A stretch of DNA of 25,637 nt from DATCYZ01 sp036526195 (GTDB taxonomy: Bacteria; Pseudomonadota; Gammaproteobacteria; Burkholderiales; SG8-39), in contig DATCYZ010000124.1 in assembly GCA_036526195.1 (NCBI GenBank), positions 1 to 25,637 of the forward strand, written 5' to 3'. The notes below the pieces were generated by a model. It saw nothing but the letters and a program-made list of their open reading frames with translations. It did not search any database and was not told where the DNA came from. Each line of letters opens with the position of its first letter. Positions within the stretch are counted from its first letter, which is position 1. The position numbers and the translations under genes were made by a program. Below are positions 7,705-15,082 of this stretch, piece by piece.

Positions 7705-8523
7705 ATGCGCGCGGCGCTTGCGTTCTACCTGATGATTGCCGGTGCGGCGCTCCCTGCCGTGCCGGCGCTGGCGCAGACCGACCCGCCGCAGGCTGCGGAA
7801 TTCGACGTCGATGGCAAGGACGTCATGTGGCTGCCGACCCCCGACGCGCTGGTGGACCGGATGCTGAACCTCGCGCGCGTCGGTCCCCGGGACGTGGTCT
7901 ATGACCTCGGTTCCGGCGACGGCCGCATCCCGATCGCCGCGGCGCGCCGCTTCGGCGCGACCGGCGTCGGCATCGAGTACGACGCCGGGCTGGTCGAACT
8001 GTCGCGCAAGGCGGCCGATACCGCGGGGGTCGCATCGCGCGTGCGCTTCCTGCAGGCGGACCTGTTCGAGGCGGATTTCTCCGAGGCCACGGTGGTCACC
8101 CTGTACCTGCTCAGGACGCTGAACGTGAAGTTGCGACCGAAGATTCTCGCCCTGCGCCCGGGCACCCGCGTGGTGTCGAACGCCTTCGGCATGGGCGACT
8201 GGGCGCCCGATGTGAGCGAACCCGCCGGCGCGGACGCGCTCTTCCTCTGGCACGTGCCGGCGCAGGTGGCCGGCCGCTGGACCGTCACCCGCGCAGGCGG
8301 CACGTTCGACCTGGTGCTCGAGCAGACCTTCCAGAAACTGCGCGGTGAGGCGCGCGTCGACGGTCATGCGCGGGCCTTGCGAAGCGCCACGCTGGAAGGC
8401 GCCGCAATCCGGCTCGGCATCGAGGGTCTTGGCAGCGCGCTCACCGGGCGCGTCGAAGGCGACGCGATGCACGGCGGCGAGGGCGATGGCGCCTGGCGCG
8501 CGCAGCGCCAGCGCGGAGGCTGA
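7705..8523 (+). CDS. Exported class I SAM-dependent methyltransferase-like protein
   Basis: This 272-residue protein opens with a clear Sec signal peptide (residues 1-23, cleavage after VPALA). A Rossmann methyltransferase domain follows: motif I VYDLGSGDG at 65-73, the acidic residue at the end of the second strand (Glu91 in GVGIEYD), the motif QADLFEAD (117-124) and the fourth strand VVTLYLL. The C-terminal third (from about residue 190) looks like a small beta-rich domain (GRWTVTRAGGTFDLVLEQ) unlike the usual methyltransferase core. SAM is not normally available in the periplasm, so an exported enzyme of this type is unusual; it may bind another ligand or be retained and active in the cytoplasm. 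Motif I resembles that of DOT1-like protein methyltransferases, but the target is unknown. Neighbours give no clear hint. Confidence 0.75.
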   Translation: MRAALAFYLMIAGAALPAVPALAQTDPPQAAEFDVDGKDVMWLPTPDALVDRMLNLARVGPRDVVYDLGSGDGRIPIAAARRFGATGVGIEYDAGLVELSRKAADTAGVASRVRFLQADLFEADFSEATVVTLYLLRTLNVKLRPKILALRPGTRVVSNAFGMGDWAPDVSEPAGADALFLWHVPAQVAGRWTVTRAGGTFDLVLEQTFQKLRGEARVDGHARALRSATLEGAAIRLGIEGLGSALTGRVEGDAMHGGEGDGAWRAQRQRGG

Positions 8524-8583
8524 ACGGCGCATCGCGTATCATCGCCGCACGGCGGAGCACGCTCCGCGCTCCGGCACGATCCG

Positions 8584-9765
8584 ATGCATCCACTCGACGG
8601 CATCCGCATCCTCGCGGTCGAACAATACGGCGCAGGGCCCTTCGGCAGCGCGCACCTCGCCGACCTCGGCGCGGAAGTCATCAAGATCGAAACGCGCGAC
8701 GGCGGCGACATGTCGCGCGGCGTCGGGCCGTTCCACCTCGGCGATGACGACAGCCACTTCTTCCAGTCGCTCAATCGCAACAAGAAGTCGATCACGCTGG
8801 ACCTGAAGCACCCGCAGGGGCGCGAGGTGCTGCTGCGGCTCGCGGCGAAGGCGGACGCCCTGATGGGCAACCTGCGCGGCGACCAGCCGGAGAAACTCGG
8901 GCTCACCTACGCGCAGCTTGCCGCCGCCAACCCGAAGATCGTCTGCGGGCACCTCTCGGCCTACGGCCGCGACGGCGCGCGGCGCCACTGGCCGGGCTAC
9001 GACTACCTGATGCAGGCCGAGGCCGGCTACCTGTCGCTGACCGGCGAGCCCGACGGGCCGCCGGCCCGCATGGGCCTGTCGGTGGTGGATTACGCCACCG
9101 GCACGCTGTGCGCGCTCGGCCTGCTCGCCGGCATCCTGGAGGCGCGCCGCACCGGCCGCGGGCGCGACATCGACGTCTCGCTCTACGACGTCGCCATGCA
9201 CCAGCTCAACTACCCGGCGGCCTGGTACCTGAACGAAGGCCATGTCACCGGGCGCACGCCGCGCTCCGGCCACCCGAGCATCGTGCCCTCGCAGCTCTAC
9301 CGCACGAAGGACGGGTGGCTCTTCATCATGGCGCAGAAGCAGATGTTCTGGGAGCGCCTGTGCGACGCCCTCGGGCGCGCCGACCTGAAGGCCGACGCGG
9401 CCTACCGCACGCCGGCCGCGCGCCTCGCGCACCGCGAGGCGCTGACGCAGGCGCTGGATGCGGCGTTCGCGCAGCGCGACACCGGCGAGTGGCTCGCGCT
9501 GCTCTCGGGCAGCGTGCCCTGCGGGCCGGTGTACGACCTCGCGCAGGCGCTCGACAATCCCTACTTCCTCGAGCGCGACGGCGTGCAGGTCTTCGACCAT
9601 CCCGGGCGGCCCGGCTTCAAGCTGGTGGCCAGCCCGTTCCGGCTGCGCGAGCCGCGCCCGGCGCGCCCCGCGCCGGGCCTCGGCGAGCACACCGAGGCAT
9701 TGCTCGCGGAAGCCGGCTATGACACCGGCGAAATCGAACAACTGAAGCGCGCCGGCGCCATCTGA
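8584..9765 (+). CDS. CaiB/BaiF class III CoA-transferase (first of tandem pair)
   Basis: This 393-residue protein shows the family pattern throughout: an N-terminal HPLDGIRILAVEQYGAGPFG segment, LADLGAEVIKIE, then RNKKSITLDLKHPQGREVLLRL, and the GRGRDIDVSLYDVAMHQ motif with aspartates at residues 197 and 202, one of which should be the catalytic nucleophile. Class III enzymes transfer CoA between carboxylates or act as racemases or lyases using an aspartyl-CoA intermediate. The start ATG lacks a clear ribosome binding site, and a 16-base palindromic hairpin (8552-8567) sits just upstream. The next CoA-transferase starts 13 bases after its stop, so the two are probably cotranscribed. Donor and acceptor acids are unknown; family members act on acids such as carnitine, benzylsuccinate, bile acids and phenyllactate. 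Confidence 0.9.
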   Translation: MHPLDGIRILAVEQYGAGPFGSAHLADLGAEVIKIETRDGGDMSRGVGPFHLGDDDSHFFQSLNRNKKSITLDLKHPQGREVLLRLAAKADALMGNLRGDQPEKLGLTYAQLAAANPKIVCGHLSAYGRDGARRHWPGYDYLMQAEAGYLSLTGEPDGPPARMGLSVVDYATGTLCALGLLAGILEARRTGRGRDIDVSLYDVAMHQLNYPAAWYLNEGHVTGRTPRSGHPSIVPSQLYRTKDGWLFIMAQKQMFWERLCDALGRADLKADAAYRTPAARLAHREALTQALDAAFAQRDTGEWLALLSGSVPCGPVYDLAQALDNPYFLERDGVQVFDHPGRPGFKLVASPFRLREPRPARPAPGLGEHTEALLAEAGYDTGEIEQLKRAGAI

Positions 9766-9778
9766 GGGGGACTCCCGC

Positions 9779-10996
9779 ATGAAACTCGAAGGCCTGCGCG
9801 TCATCGACCTGTCGCTCTTCCTCCCCGGGCCGCTGGCGACCCAGATGCTGGCCGACCACGGCGCCGAGGTCATCAAGGTCGAGTCGCTGCACGAAGGCGA
9901 GCCGAACCGGCACCTCGGCGCGAAGCGCAACGACGTCTCGGTGTACTTCTCGAACACCCATCGCGGCAAGAAGAGCCTCGCGCTCAACCTGAAGGATCCG
10001 GCCGGCGTGGAGGCGCTGCTGCGCCTCGCCGAGCAATCCGATGTCTTCGTCGAGGCGTTTCGCCCCGGCGTGGCCGAACGCCTCGGCGTCGGCTACCCGC
10101 AGGTGTCCGCGCGCGCGCCGGGCATCGTCTACGCCTCGATCGCCGCCTTCGGCCAGACCGGCCCCTACCGCGACCTCGCCGCGCACGACCTCGCCACCGA
10201 GGCGATGACCGGCGTGCTCTCGCTCAATCGCGGCGGCGACGGCGCGCCGGCGATCCCCGGGCTGGCCGCCGCAGACATGCTGTCCTCGATGATGACGCTC
10301 TCGGGCATCCTGATGGCGCTCCTGCGGCGCAAGGACAGCGGCCGCGGCGACTACATCGACATGGCGATGGCCGACGCGCTGCTCGCCTGCGTGCCGAACA
10401 ACCTCGGCACTGCGATGTCGCAAAGGAAGCCCCCGGTGCTCGCCGAGGAACGCTCGCTCGGCGGCAATGCCCTCTACCAGATCTATCGCACGCAGGATGA
10501 CGACTTCGTCGTGCTCGCCGGGCAGGAGATCAAGTTCATCCGAAATCTCTTCGAGGCGCTCGGCCGGCCCGACCTGATTCCCCTGTGCGAACAGGTGCCC
10601 GGCCCCGGGCAGGACCCGGTGCGCGCCTTCCTGCGCGAGACCTTCGCGACGAAGACGAAGGCCGCCTGGGTCGAATGGTTCCGCGGCCGCGACATCGCCT
10701 TCGCCCCGGTGAAGACGCTGCCCGAGGCGCTCGACGACCCGCATTTCGCGGCGCGCGGCATGGTGCTCAAGGACGCGCGCGGCTGGGACCACCTCGGCGT
10801 GCCGATCCGCTTCACGCACGAGCCGGGCCGGGTAAAGTTCGACGCCCCGGCGCACGGCGAGCATTCCTCGGAGATCCTGCGCGCGCTGCGCTATTCCGCG
10901 CAGGAGATCGAAGCCCTGCGCGCGCGCGGCGTGTTCCGCGACGCCTCGCCCGCGGAAATCGAGAAGCACCACGGCGGCGGAGAGTCCGGTGGCTGA
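9779..10996 (+). CDS. CaiB/BaiF class III CoA-transferase (second of tandem pair)
   Basis: This 405-residue paralogue of the preceding gene shares the same layout: LEGLRVIDLSLFLPGPLATQ, LADHGAEVIKVES, RGKKSLALNLKDPAG, and GRGDYIDMAMADALLA, which carries the expected catalytic aspartate. The two copies are clearly diverged, so they may form a heteromer (as in some class III transferases with two subunits) or act on successive intermediates. A GAGGGGGA ribosome binding site lies in the 13-base gap before the ATG. Its stop codon overlaps the GTG start of the flavin monooxygenase by eight bases, indicating translational coupling of the three genes. The C-terminal tail (EIEKHHGGGESGG) is poorly conserved in character. 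Confidence 0.9.
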   Translation: MKLEGLRVIDLSLFLPGPLATQMLADHGAEVIKVESLHEGEPNRHLGAKRNDVSVYFSNTHRGKKSLALNLKDPAGVEALLRLAEQSDVFVEAFRPGVAERLGVGYPQVSARAPGIVYASIAAFGQTGPYRDLAAHDLATEAMTGVLSLNRGGDGAPAIPGLAAADMLSSMMTLSGILMALLRRKDSGRGDYIDMAMADALLACVPNNLGTAMSQRKPPVLAEERSLGGNALYQIYRTQDDDFVVLAGQEIKFIRNLFEALGRPDLIPLCEQVPGPGQDPVRAFLRETFATKTKAAWVEWFRGRDIAFAPVKTLPEALDDPHFAARGMVLKDARGWDHLGVPIRFTHEPGRVKFDAPAHGEHSSEILRALRYSAQEIEALRARGVFRDASPAEIEKHHGGGESGG

Positions 10997-12584
10997 GGCG
11001 CGCTTCGACGTGGTGGTGGTGGGCGCCGGCTTTGCCGGCCTGTACCTGCTGCACCGGGCACGCGCGCTCGGGTTTACCGCGCGCGCCTTCGAGGCCGGCT
11101 CGGACGTCGGCGGCACCTGGTACTGGAACCGCTATCCCGGGGCGCGCTGCGACGTCGAAAGCCTGGAGTATTCCTTCGGCTTCGACGAAGCCTTGCAGCA
11201 GGACTGGCACTGGAGCGAGCGCTACGCCGCGCAGCCGGAAATCCTGCGCTACGCCGGGCACGTCGCCGAGCGCTTCGACCTGCGGCGCGACATCGTCTTC
11301 GACACCCGGGTGCTCGGCGCGGACTGGGACGACGCCGCGGGACGCTGGACGGTGCGCACCGACCGCGCCGGGGCGTGCAGCGCCCAGTTCCTCGTCCTCG
11401 CCACCGGATGCCTGTCCTCGGCCAACCTGCCGGACATTCCGGGCCGCGAGTCGTTTGCCGGGGAGACCTTCCACACCGGCCGCTGGCCGCACCACGCGGT
11501 GCGCTTCGCAGGCAAGCGGGTGGGCGTGATCGGCACCGGGTCCTCGGCGGTGCAATCGATCCCGATCCTGGCGCGGGAAGCCGCCGAACTCCTCGTCTTC
11601 CAGCGCACCGCGACCTATTCGGTGCCGGCGCGCAACGGCCCGCTCGACCCGGCGCTGGAAGCGCGCGTCAAGGCGGACTATGCGGGCCTGCGGGCGCGAA
11701 ACCGGCTGATGCCGAACGCCTTCGGCTCGATGACGCCGAGGAACGAAGCCGCGGCGCTCGAGGCGACGCCGCAGGCGCGCGCGGCGGAATTCGAGATGCG
11801 CTGGCAACGCGGCGGCCTGTCCTTCCTCGGCGCCTTCGGCGACCTGATGCTCGATGAACGCGCCAATGCGCTGGCGGCCTCCTTCGTGCGCGGCAAGATC
11901 CACGCAGCCGTGCCCGACGTGGCGCTCGCCACGAAGCTGCTGCCGCACCAGACCATCGGCTGCAAGCGGCTGTGCATCGACTCCGGCTATTACGAGACTT
12001 TCAACCGGCCGAACGTGCGCCTGCTCGACGCGGGCGAGGCGCCGATCGAGGCCATCACGCCCGCCGGCGTGCGTGCCGGCGGCGTCGAGCATCCGCTCGA
12101 TGCGCTGGTCTTCGCCACCGGCTTCGACGCGATGACCGGGTCGATCGACCGGATCGAGTTGCGCGGGCGCGGCGGGCGCCTGCTGAAGGACGCCTGGCGC
12201 GCCGGGCCGCGCACGTACCTCGGCTTGTCGGTCGCGGGCTTCCCGAATTTCTTCACCGTCACCGGGCCGGGCAGCCCGTCGGTGCTGACCAACATGATGG
12301 CGTCGATCGAACAGCACGTGGAGTGGATCACCGACTGCATGGCGTGGCTGCGCGCGCAGGCGCGCAGCCGCATCGAGGCGGCCGAGCCGGCGCAGGACGC
12401 CTGGGTCGGCCACGTCAACGCGGTCGCCGACCGCACCGTCTACCCGACCTGCAATTCCTGGTACCTCGGCGCCAACGTGCCAGGCAAGGTGCGCGTGTTC
12501 ATGCCGCTGATCGGCTTTCCCGCCTACGTGGAACGCTGCCGCGAGGTGGTGGCGCGCGGCTACGAAGGCTTCCTCGCCACCTGA
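10989..12584 (+). CDS. Flavin-dependent Baeyer-Villiger monooxygenase (cyclohexanone monooxygenase-like)
   Basis: This 531-residue class B flavoprotein has two Rossmann dinucleotide motifs, GAGFAG (12-17, FAD) and GTGSSA (182-187, NADPH). Between them lies the Baeyer-Villiger fingerprint F-x-G-x-x-x-H-x-x-x-W-P, read here as FAGETFHTGRWP (156-167). The ATG-like motif LVLATGCLSSANLPDIPG and the GTWYWNRYPGARCD segment are also typical of cyclohexanone- and phenylacetone-type enzymes. Such enzymes insert one oxygen atom next to a ketone, giving an ester or lactone, using NADPH and O2 in the cytoplasm. The GTG start overlaps the stop of the CoA-transferase gene. In this context it suggests degradation of a cyclic ketone or terpenoid or steroid-like ring. 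Activity on aldehydes or sulfides is also possible. Confidence 0.9.
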   Translation: MAEARFDVVVVGAGFAGLYLLHRARALGFTARAFEAGSDVGGTWYWNRYPGARCDVESLEYSFGFDEALQQDWHWSERYAAQPEILRYAGHVAERFDLRRDIVFDTRVLGADWDDAAGRWTVRTDRAGACSAQFLVLATGCLSSANLPDIPGRESFAGETFHTGRWPHHAVRFAGKRVGVIGTGSSAVQSIPILAREAAELLVFQRTATYSVPARNGPLDPALEARVKADYAGLRARNRLMPNAFGSMTPRNEAAALEATPQARAAEFEMRWQRGGLSFLGAFGDLMLDERANALAASFVRGKIHAAVPDVALATKLLPHQTIGCKRLCIDSGYYETFNRPNVRLLDAGEAPIEAITPAGVRAGGVEHPLDALVFATGFDAMTGSIDRIELRGRGGRLLKDAWRAGPRTYLGLSVAGFPNFFTVTGPGSPSVLTNMMASIEQHVEWITDCMAWLRAQARSRIEAAEPAQDAWVGHVNAVADRTVYPTCNSWYLGANVPGKVRVFMPLIGFPAYVERCREVVARGYEGFLAT

Positions 12585-12589
12585 ACGAA

Positions 12590-12609
12590 CTGTCGCCGCA
12601 CGGCGACAG
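12590..12609 (+). terminator. Hairpin downstream of the monooxygenase operon
   Basis: CTGTCGCC (12590-12597) and GGCGACAG (12602-12609) form a perfect 8-bp stem with a GCAC loop, six bases after the monooxygenase stop codon. No T tract follows, so it may protect the transcript 3' end or act as a Rho-assisted terminator. Confidence 0.45.
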
Positions 12610-12751
12610 CTTCGACGAACGGCAGCTCAGGGGGATGAACGGTCCCGCAGCCCGGAAATCGATGCCCGCCTGTGACGTTTCTCCTCTCAAGGCGGCATGC
12701 GGCGTGAAAGCATGAATCCACGGAAGACCACACCTTCCGAGGAGTCAGAAA

Positions 12752-13144
12752 ATGAAAAATTCCAGCATCCCCTTCCGGGTTTCGCGGGTCCTGCTCGCTA
12801 CCGCGCTGCTGCCCGCCGCGCTCGCCACGGCATCGCCCGTCCAGGCGGAAATGGGCTCGACGCTGCTGCTCGCCGAGCGTGTTGCAGTGCAAAAAAGCCC
12901 CGCGCCTGAGACGCAGGCCGGCATCCCGCTGGTGCCGAAGCGTGTCGTGAGTCCGAACGTCGCCCCCCTGGTCGAGGCCGCCGAACGGGGCCACGGCCCG
13001 GCACAGCGCCAGTTGGGCGCGATCTACGACAAGGGCGCTCCGGGAACCCCCCGCGACTTCGCCGAATCGATGCGCTGGTACCAGAAGGCGCGCGAGCAGG
13101 GCGAAGAGATTCCCACCCCGCACACCTTCCGGGCGGTGCCGTAG
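12752..13144 (+). CDS. Small exported Sel1-like repeat protein (first copy)
   Basis: This 130-residue protein has a GAGGAG ribosome binding site and an N-terminal signal peptide ending near VQA (residue 32). The mature part has a linker of about 40 residues and then one Sel1-like helix-turn-helix unit: LVEAAERGHGPAQRQLGAIYDKG followed by RDFAESMRWYQKAREQGE. Sel1 repeats mediate protein-protein contacts, and proteins with a single unit in the periplasm are commonly of unknown function. The next gene is a paralogue with the same order of signal peptide, linker, single repeat and a C-terminal TPHT-x-R motif. The 167 bases upstream separate it from the monooxygenase, so it is likely its own transcription unit. 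Confidence 0.8.
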   Translation: MKNSSIPFRVSRVLLATALLPAALATASPVQAEMGSTLLLAERVAVQKSPAPETQAGIPLVPKRVVSPNVAPLVEAAERGHGPAQRQLGAIYDKGAPGTPRDFAESMRWYQKAREQGEEIPTPHTFRAVP

Positions 13145-13249
13145 CGCGCACGCAACAACCCGCCCGCGGACAGGGCGTATTTCCTATCTCCGCGGACGAT
13201 ACCAAGCGTATAGTGACAGGCAGATACCAACAACCGCAGGAGGCCGGCC

Positions 13250-13621
13250 ATGACCCGGATGCGCACGTTGCAGTACACCCTCGCAGGCGCGTTGCTTGCG
13301 GCGTCCGGCGCAGCCGTCGCCGACGCCGTCATTCCCGGCCCCCTCGCCTACGCCCCGACCACCACGACGCGGATTGCTGCGCGCCAGACGGCGGCCATGC
13401 GCGTTGAAGCCTTCGGTCTCGAGAACGCGAGCGTCCACGACCTGCGCGAAGCCGCGCAGTCCGGTCACGGCCCCTCGGCACGCCGTCTTGGCGAGATCTA
13501 CGACAACGGCACCGCATGGGTGAAGCGCGATGTCGCCGAAGCCATGCGCTGGTATCACGTGGCGCGCGAAAACGGCGAGAACCTGCGCACGCCGCACACC
13601 ATCCGCCTGCTGGCGCGCTGA
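13250..13621 (+). CDS. Small exported Sel1-like repeat protein (second copy)
   Basis: This 123-residue protein follows an AGGAGG ribosome binding site and carries a signal peptide (cleavage likely after AVADA, residue 26). One Sel1-like unit is present: LREAAQSGHGPSARRLGEIYDNG and RDVAEAMRWYHVARENGE, then TPHTIRLLAR. It aligns with the preceding gene through the whole mature C-terminal half, including the TPHT-x-R ending, but the linkers differ, so the pair is an old tandem duplication. A TATAGT box at 13209-13214 could be the -10 of its own promoter; the -35 is weak. Function unknown; a periplasmic adaptor or inhibitor role is possible but unsupported. Confidence 0.8.
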   Translation: MTRMRTLQYTLAGALLAASGAAVADAVIPGPLAYAPTTTTRIAARQTAAMRVEAFGLENASVHDLREAAQSGHGPSARRLGEIYDNGTAWVKRDVAEAMRWYHVARENGENLRTPHTIRLLAR

Positions 13622-13623
13622 CC

Positions 13624-13655
13624 GCACCCCGGCCCGTCCGGGTCGGGTGCCGTTT
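13624..13655 (+). terminator. Probable terminator after the second Sel1-like gene
   Basis: GCACCC at 13624-13629 pairs with GGGTGC at 13645-13650, with an inner CCCG/CGGG stem and a small mismatch, followed by CGTTT. It begins two bases after the stop codon and is the most terminator-like hairpin of this stretch, though the T run is short. Confidence 0.5.
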
Positions 13656-13761
13656 CACCCTGCATCGGTCGCAGCCGCGGCCGACTGCGTCACAATAGCC
13701 CCCTTTCAATTCGCCTTTCCTGACCGTCGCGCGGCGCCGGTCGGGCGTGGAGACGTTCAGC

Positions 13762-15027
13762 ATGTCGTCCAGACCGGGTGCAGGCGCCGGCTTGCGCGCG
13801 CGCCTTGCGGATCCGATGTTCGCCGCGGTCTGCGCGCTCGGCATCACCCAGATCACGGCCTGGGGCACCAGCTATTACTGCCTCGGCGTGCTCGCCAAGC
13901 CGATTTCCTCGGACACCGGCTGGAGCCTCTCGCTCGTCTACTTCGGCTTCACCGTGGCGTTGCTGGTGATGGGGCTGGTCTCGACGGCGGCCGGCCGCGC
14001 GATCGACCGCCATGGCGCGCGCGTGGTCATGACGCTCGGCACCCTGTGCGTATCCGCCGGCCTGTATGCGCTCTCGCTGGTGCAGAGCGAAGCCGCCTGG
14101 CTCGCGGTCTGGGCCTTCCTCGGCTTCGGCATGCGCCTGTGCCTGTACGACAGCGCCTTCGCCGGACTGGTGCAGGTCGTGCCCTCGCGCGGGCGGCTGG
14201 CGATCTCCTACCTGACGCTGTTCGGCGCCTTTGCCTCCACCGTCTTCTGGGTGATCGGGCACTTCCTCGAGGAGGCGCTCGGCTGGCGCGAGACGCTGGT
14301 GCTGTTCGCCGCCATCAACCTCGCGGTCTGCCTGCCGCTCAACTGGCTCGGCCTCGCGCGGCACGAAACGCAGCCCGCGCCCGCAGACCCGAAGGACGGC
14401 GCGCGCGCCGCCCGCGAGGGCGCGCCGCTCGAGGGCGCGACGCGCGCGCTGGCGATCGCCCTCTTCGCGCTCATCATGTCGCTCAACGGCATGGTGTTCG
14501 GCGTGGTCAGCGTGCAACTGGTGCCGCTGCTCGAGGCCTCGGGCCTCGCCACCGCCGCCGCGGTCTGGGTCGCCTCGATGAAGGGGTTCGCGCAGTTCGG
14601 CGGCAGGGTGGTGGAAATCTTCTTCGGCCGCAACCTGCACGCGATGACGGTGGCGCGCATCGCCATCGGCGTGCTGCCGCTGTCGTTCGTGCTGCTGCTC
14701 CTCGCGCAGGGCAACCTGCAGGCGATCCTGGTCTTCACGCTGCTGATGGGCGCCTCGCAGGGCGTGATCACCATCGTGCGCGGCGCGGTGCCGCTTGCGC
14801 TCTTCGGGGCCGCGGGCTACGGTGCCGTACTGGGTCTCATCGCGACACCGGTGCTGATCGTCAACGCCGCCGCGCCGACGCTGTTTGCCCTGATCGTCGA
14901 CCATTGGGGCTGGACCGCCGCGCAGGTCGTGCTGATCGCCTGCGCCGCCACGTCCTGGCTGGCGATCGAAATGATGTCGCGCTGGGTGACGCGCACGCAG
15001 CGCCGGACGCCGGAATCCGCATTATAG
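13762..15027 (+). CDS. MFS transporter (12 predicted membrane segments)
   Basis: This protein of about 421 residues alternates hydrophobic helices throughout, consistent with a 12-helix major facilitator. The motif-A-like loop GRAIDRHGARVV follows the second helix, and a charged cytoplasmic loop (ARHETQPAPADPKDGARAA) separates the two halves, as usual in the family. The ATG at 13762 has GGAG at 13749-13752; a GTG five codons upstream is less well placed. It probably imports the substrate of, or exports a product from, the surrounding catabolic enzymes. Its TAG stop is the first part of the TATAG flank of the putative operator at 15027, so the operator lies directly after it and before the epoxide hydrolase gene. 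Substrate cannot be inferred. Confidence 0.88.
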   Translation: MSSRPGAGAGLRARLADPMFAAVCALGITQITAWGTSYYCLGVLAKPISSDTGWSLSLVYFGFTVALLVMGLVSTAAGRAIDRHGARVVMTLGTLCVSAGLYALSLVQSEAAWLAVWAFLGFGMRLCLYDSAFAGLVQVVPSRGRLAISYLTLFGAFASTVFWVIGHFLEEALGWRETLVLFAAINLAVCLPLNWLGLARHETQPAPADPKDGARAAREGAPLEGATRALAIALFALIMSLNGMVFGVVSVQLVPLLEASGLATAAAVWVASMKGFAQFGGRVVEIFFGRNLHAMTVARIAIGVLPLSFVLLLLAQGNLQAILVFTLLMGASQGVITIVRGAVPLALFGAAGYGAVLGLIATPVLIVNAAAPTLFALIVDHWGWTAAQVVLIACAATSWLAIEMMSRWVTRTQRRTPESAL

Positions 15028-15042
15028 TAACCTATATGTTAC
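15027..15042. promoter_or_regulatory. Near-perfect palindrome, putative operator (copy 2)
   Basis: GTAAC-CTATAT-GTTAC repeats the element at 3848-3863, differing at only one base of the 16. The flanks also agree (TATA before and CCA after). It lies 40 bases before the epoxide hydrolase GTG and starts on the last base of the MFS stop codon. The surrounding AT-rich stretch could contain the -10 region of a promoter for the epoxide hydrolase. Confidence 0.6.
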
Positions 15043-15082
15043 CAAATAACAGAATTCCGCGTCCCGCCCGAGGCACCGCCGC

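Noticed and set aside
6820..8532. Long minus-strand open frame across the SpoIIAA-like and methyltransferase genes
   Set aside because: It spans two real genes and the gap between them with no domain, as expected of an antisense shadow in GC-rich DNA.
10812..12413. Minus-strand open frame of over 500 codons opposite the monooxygenase
   Set aside because: Antisense to a gene with clear FAD, NADPH and Baeyer-Villiger motifs; the composition is shadow-like.
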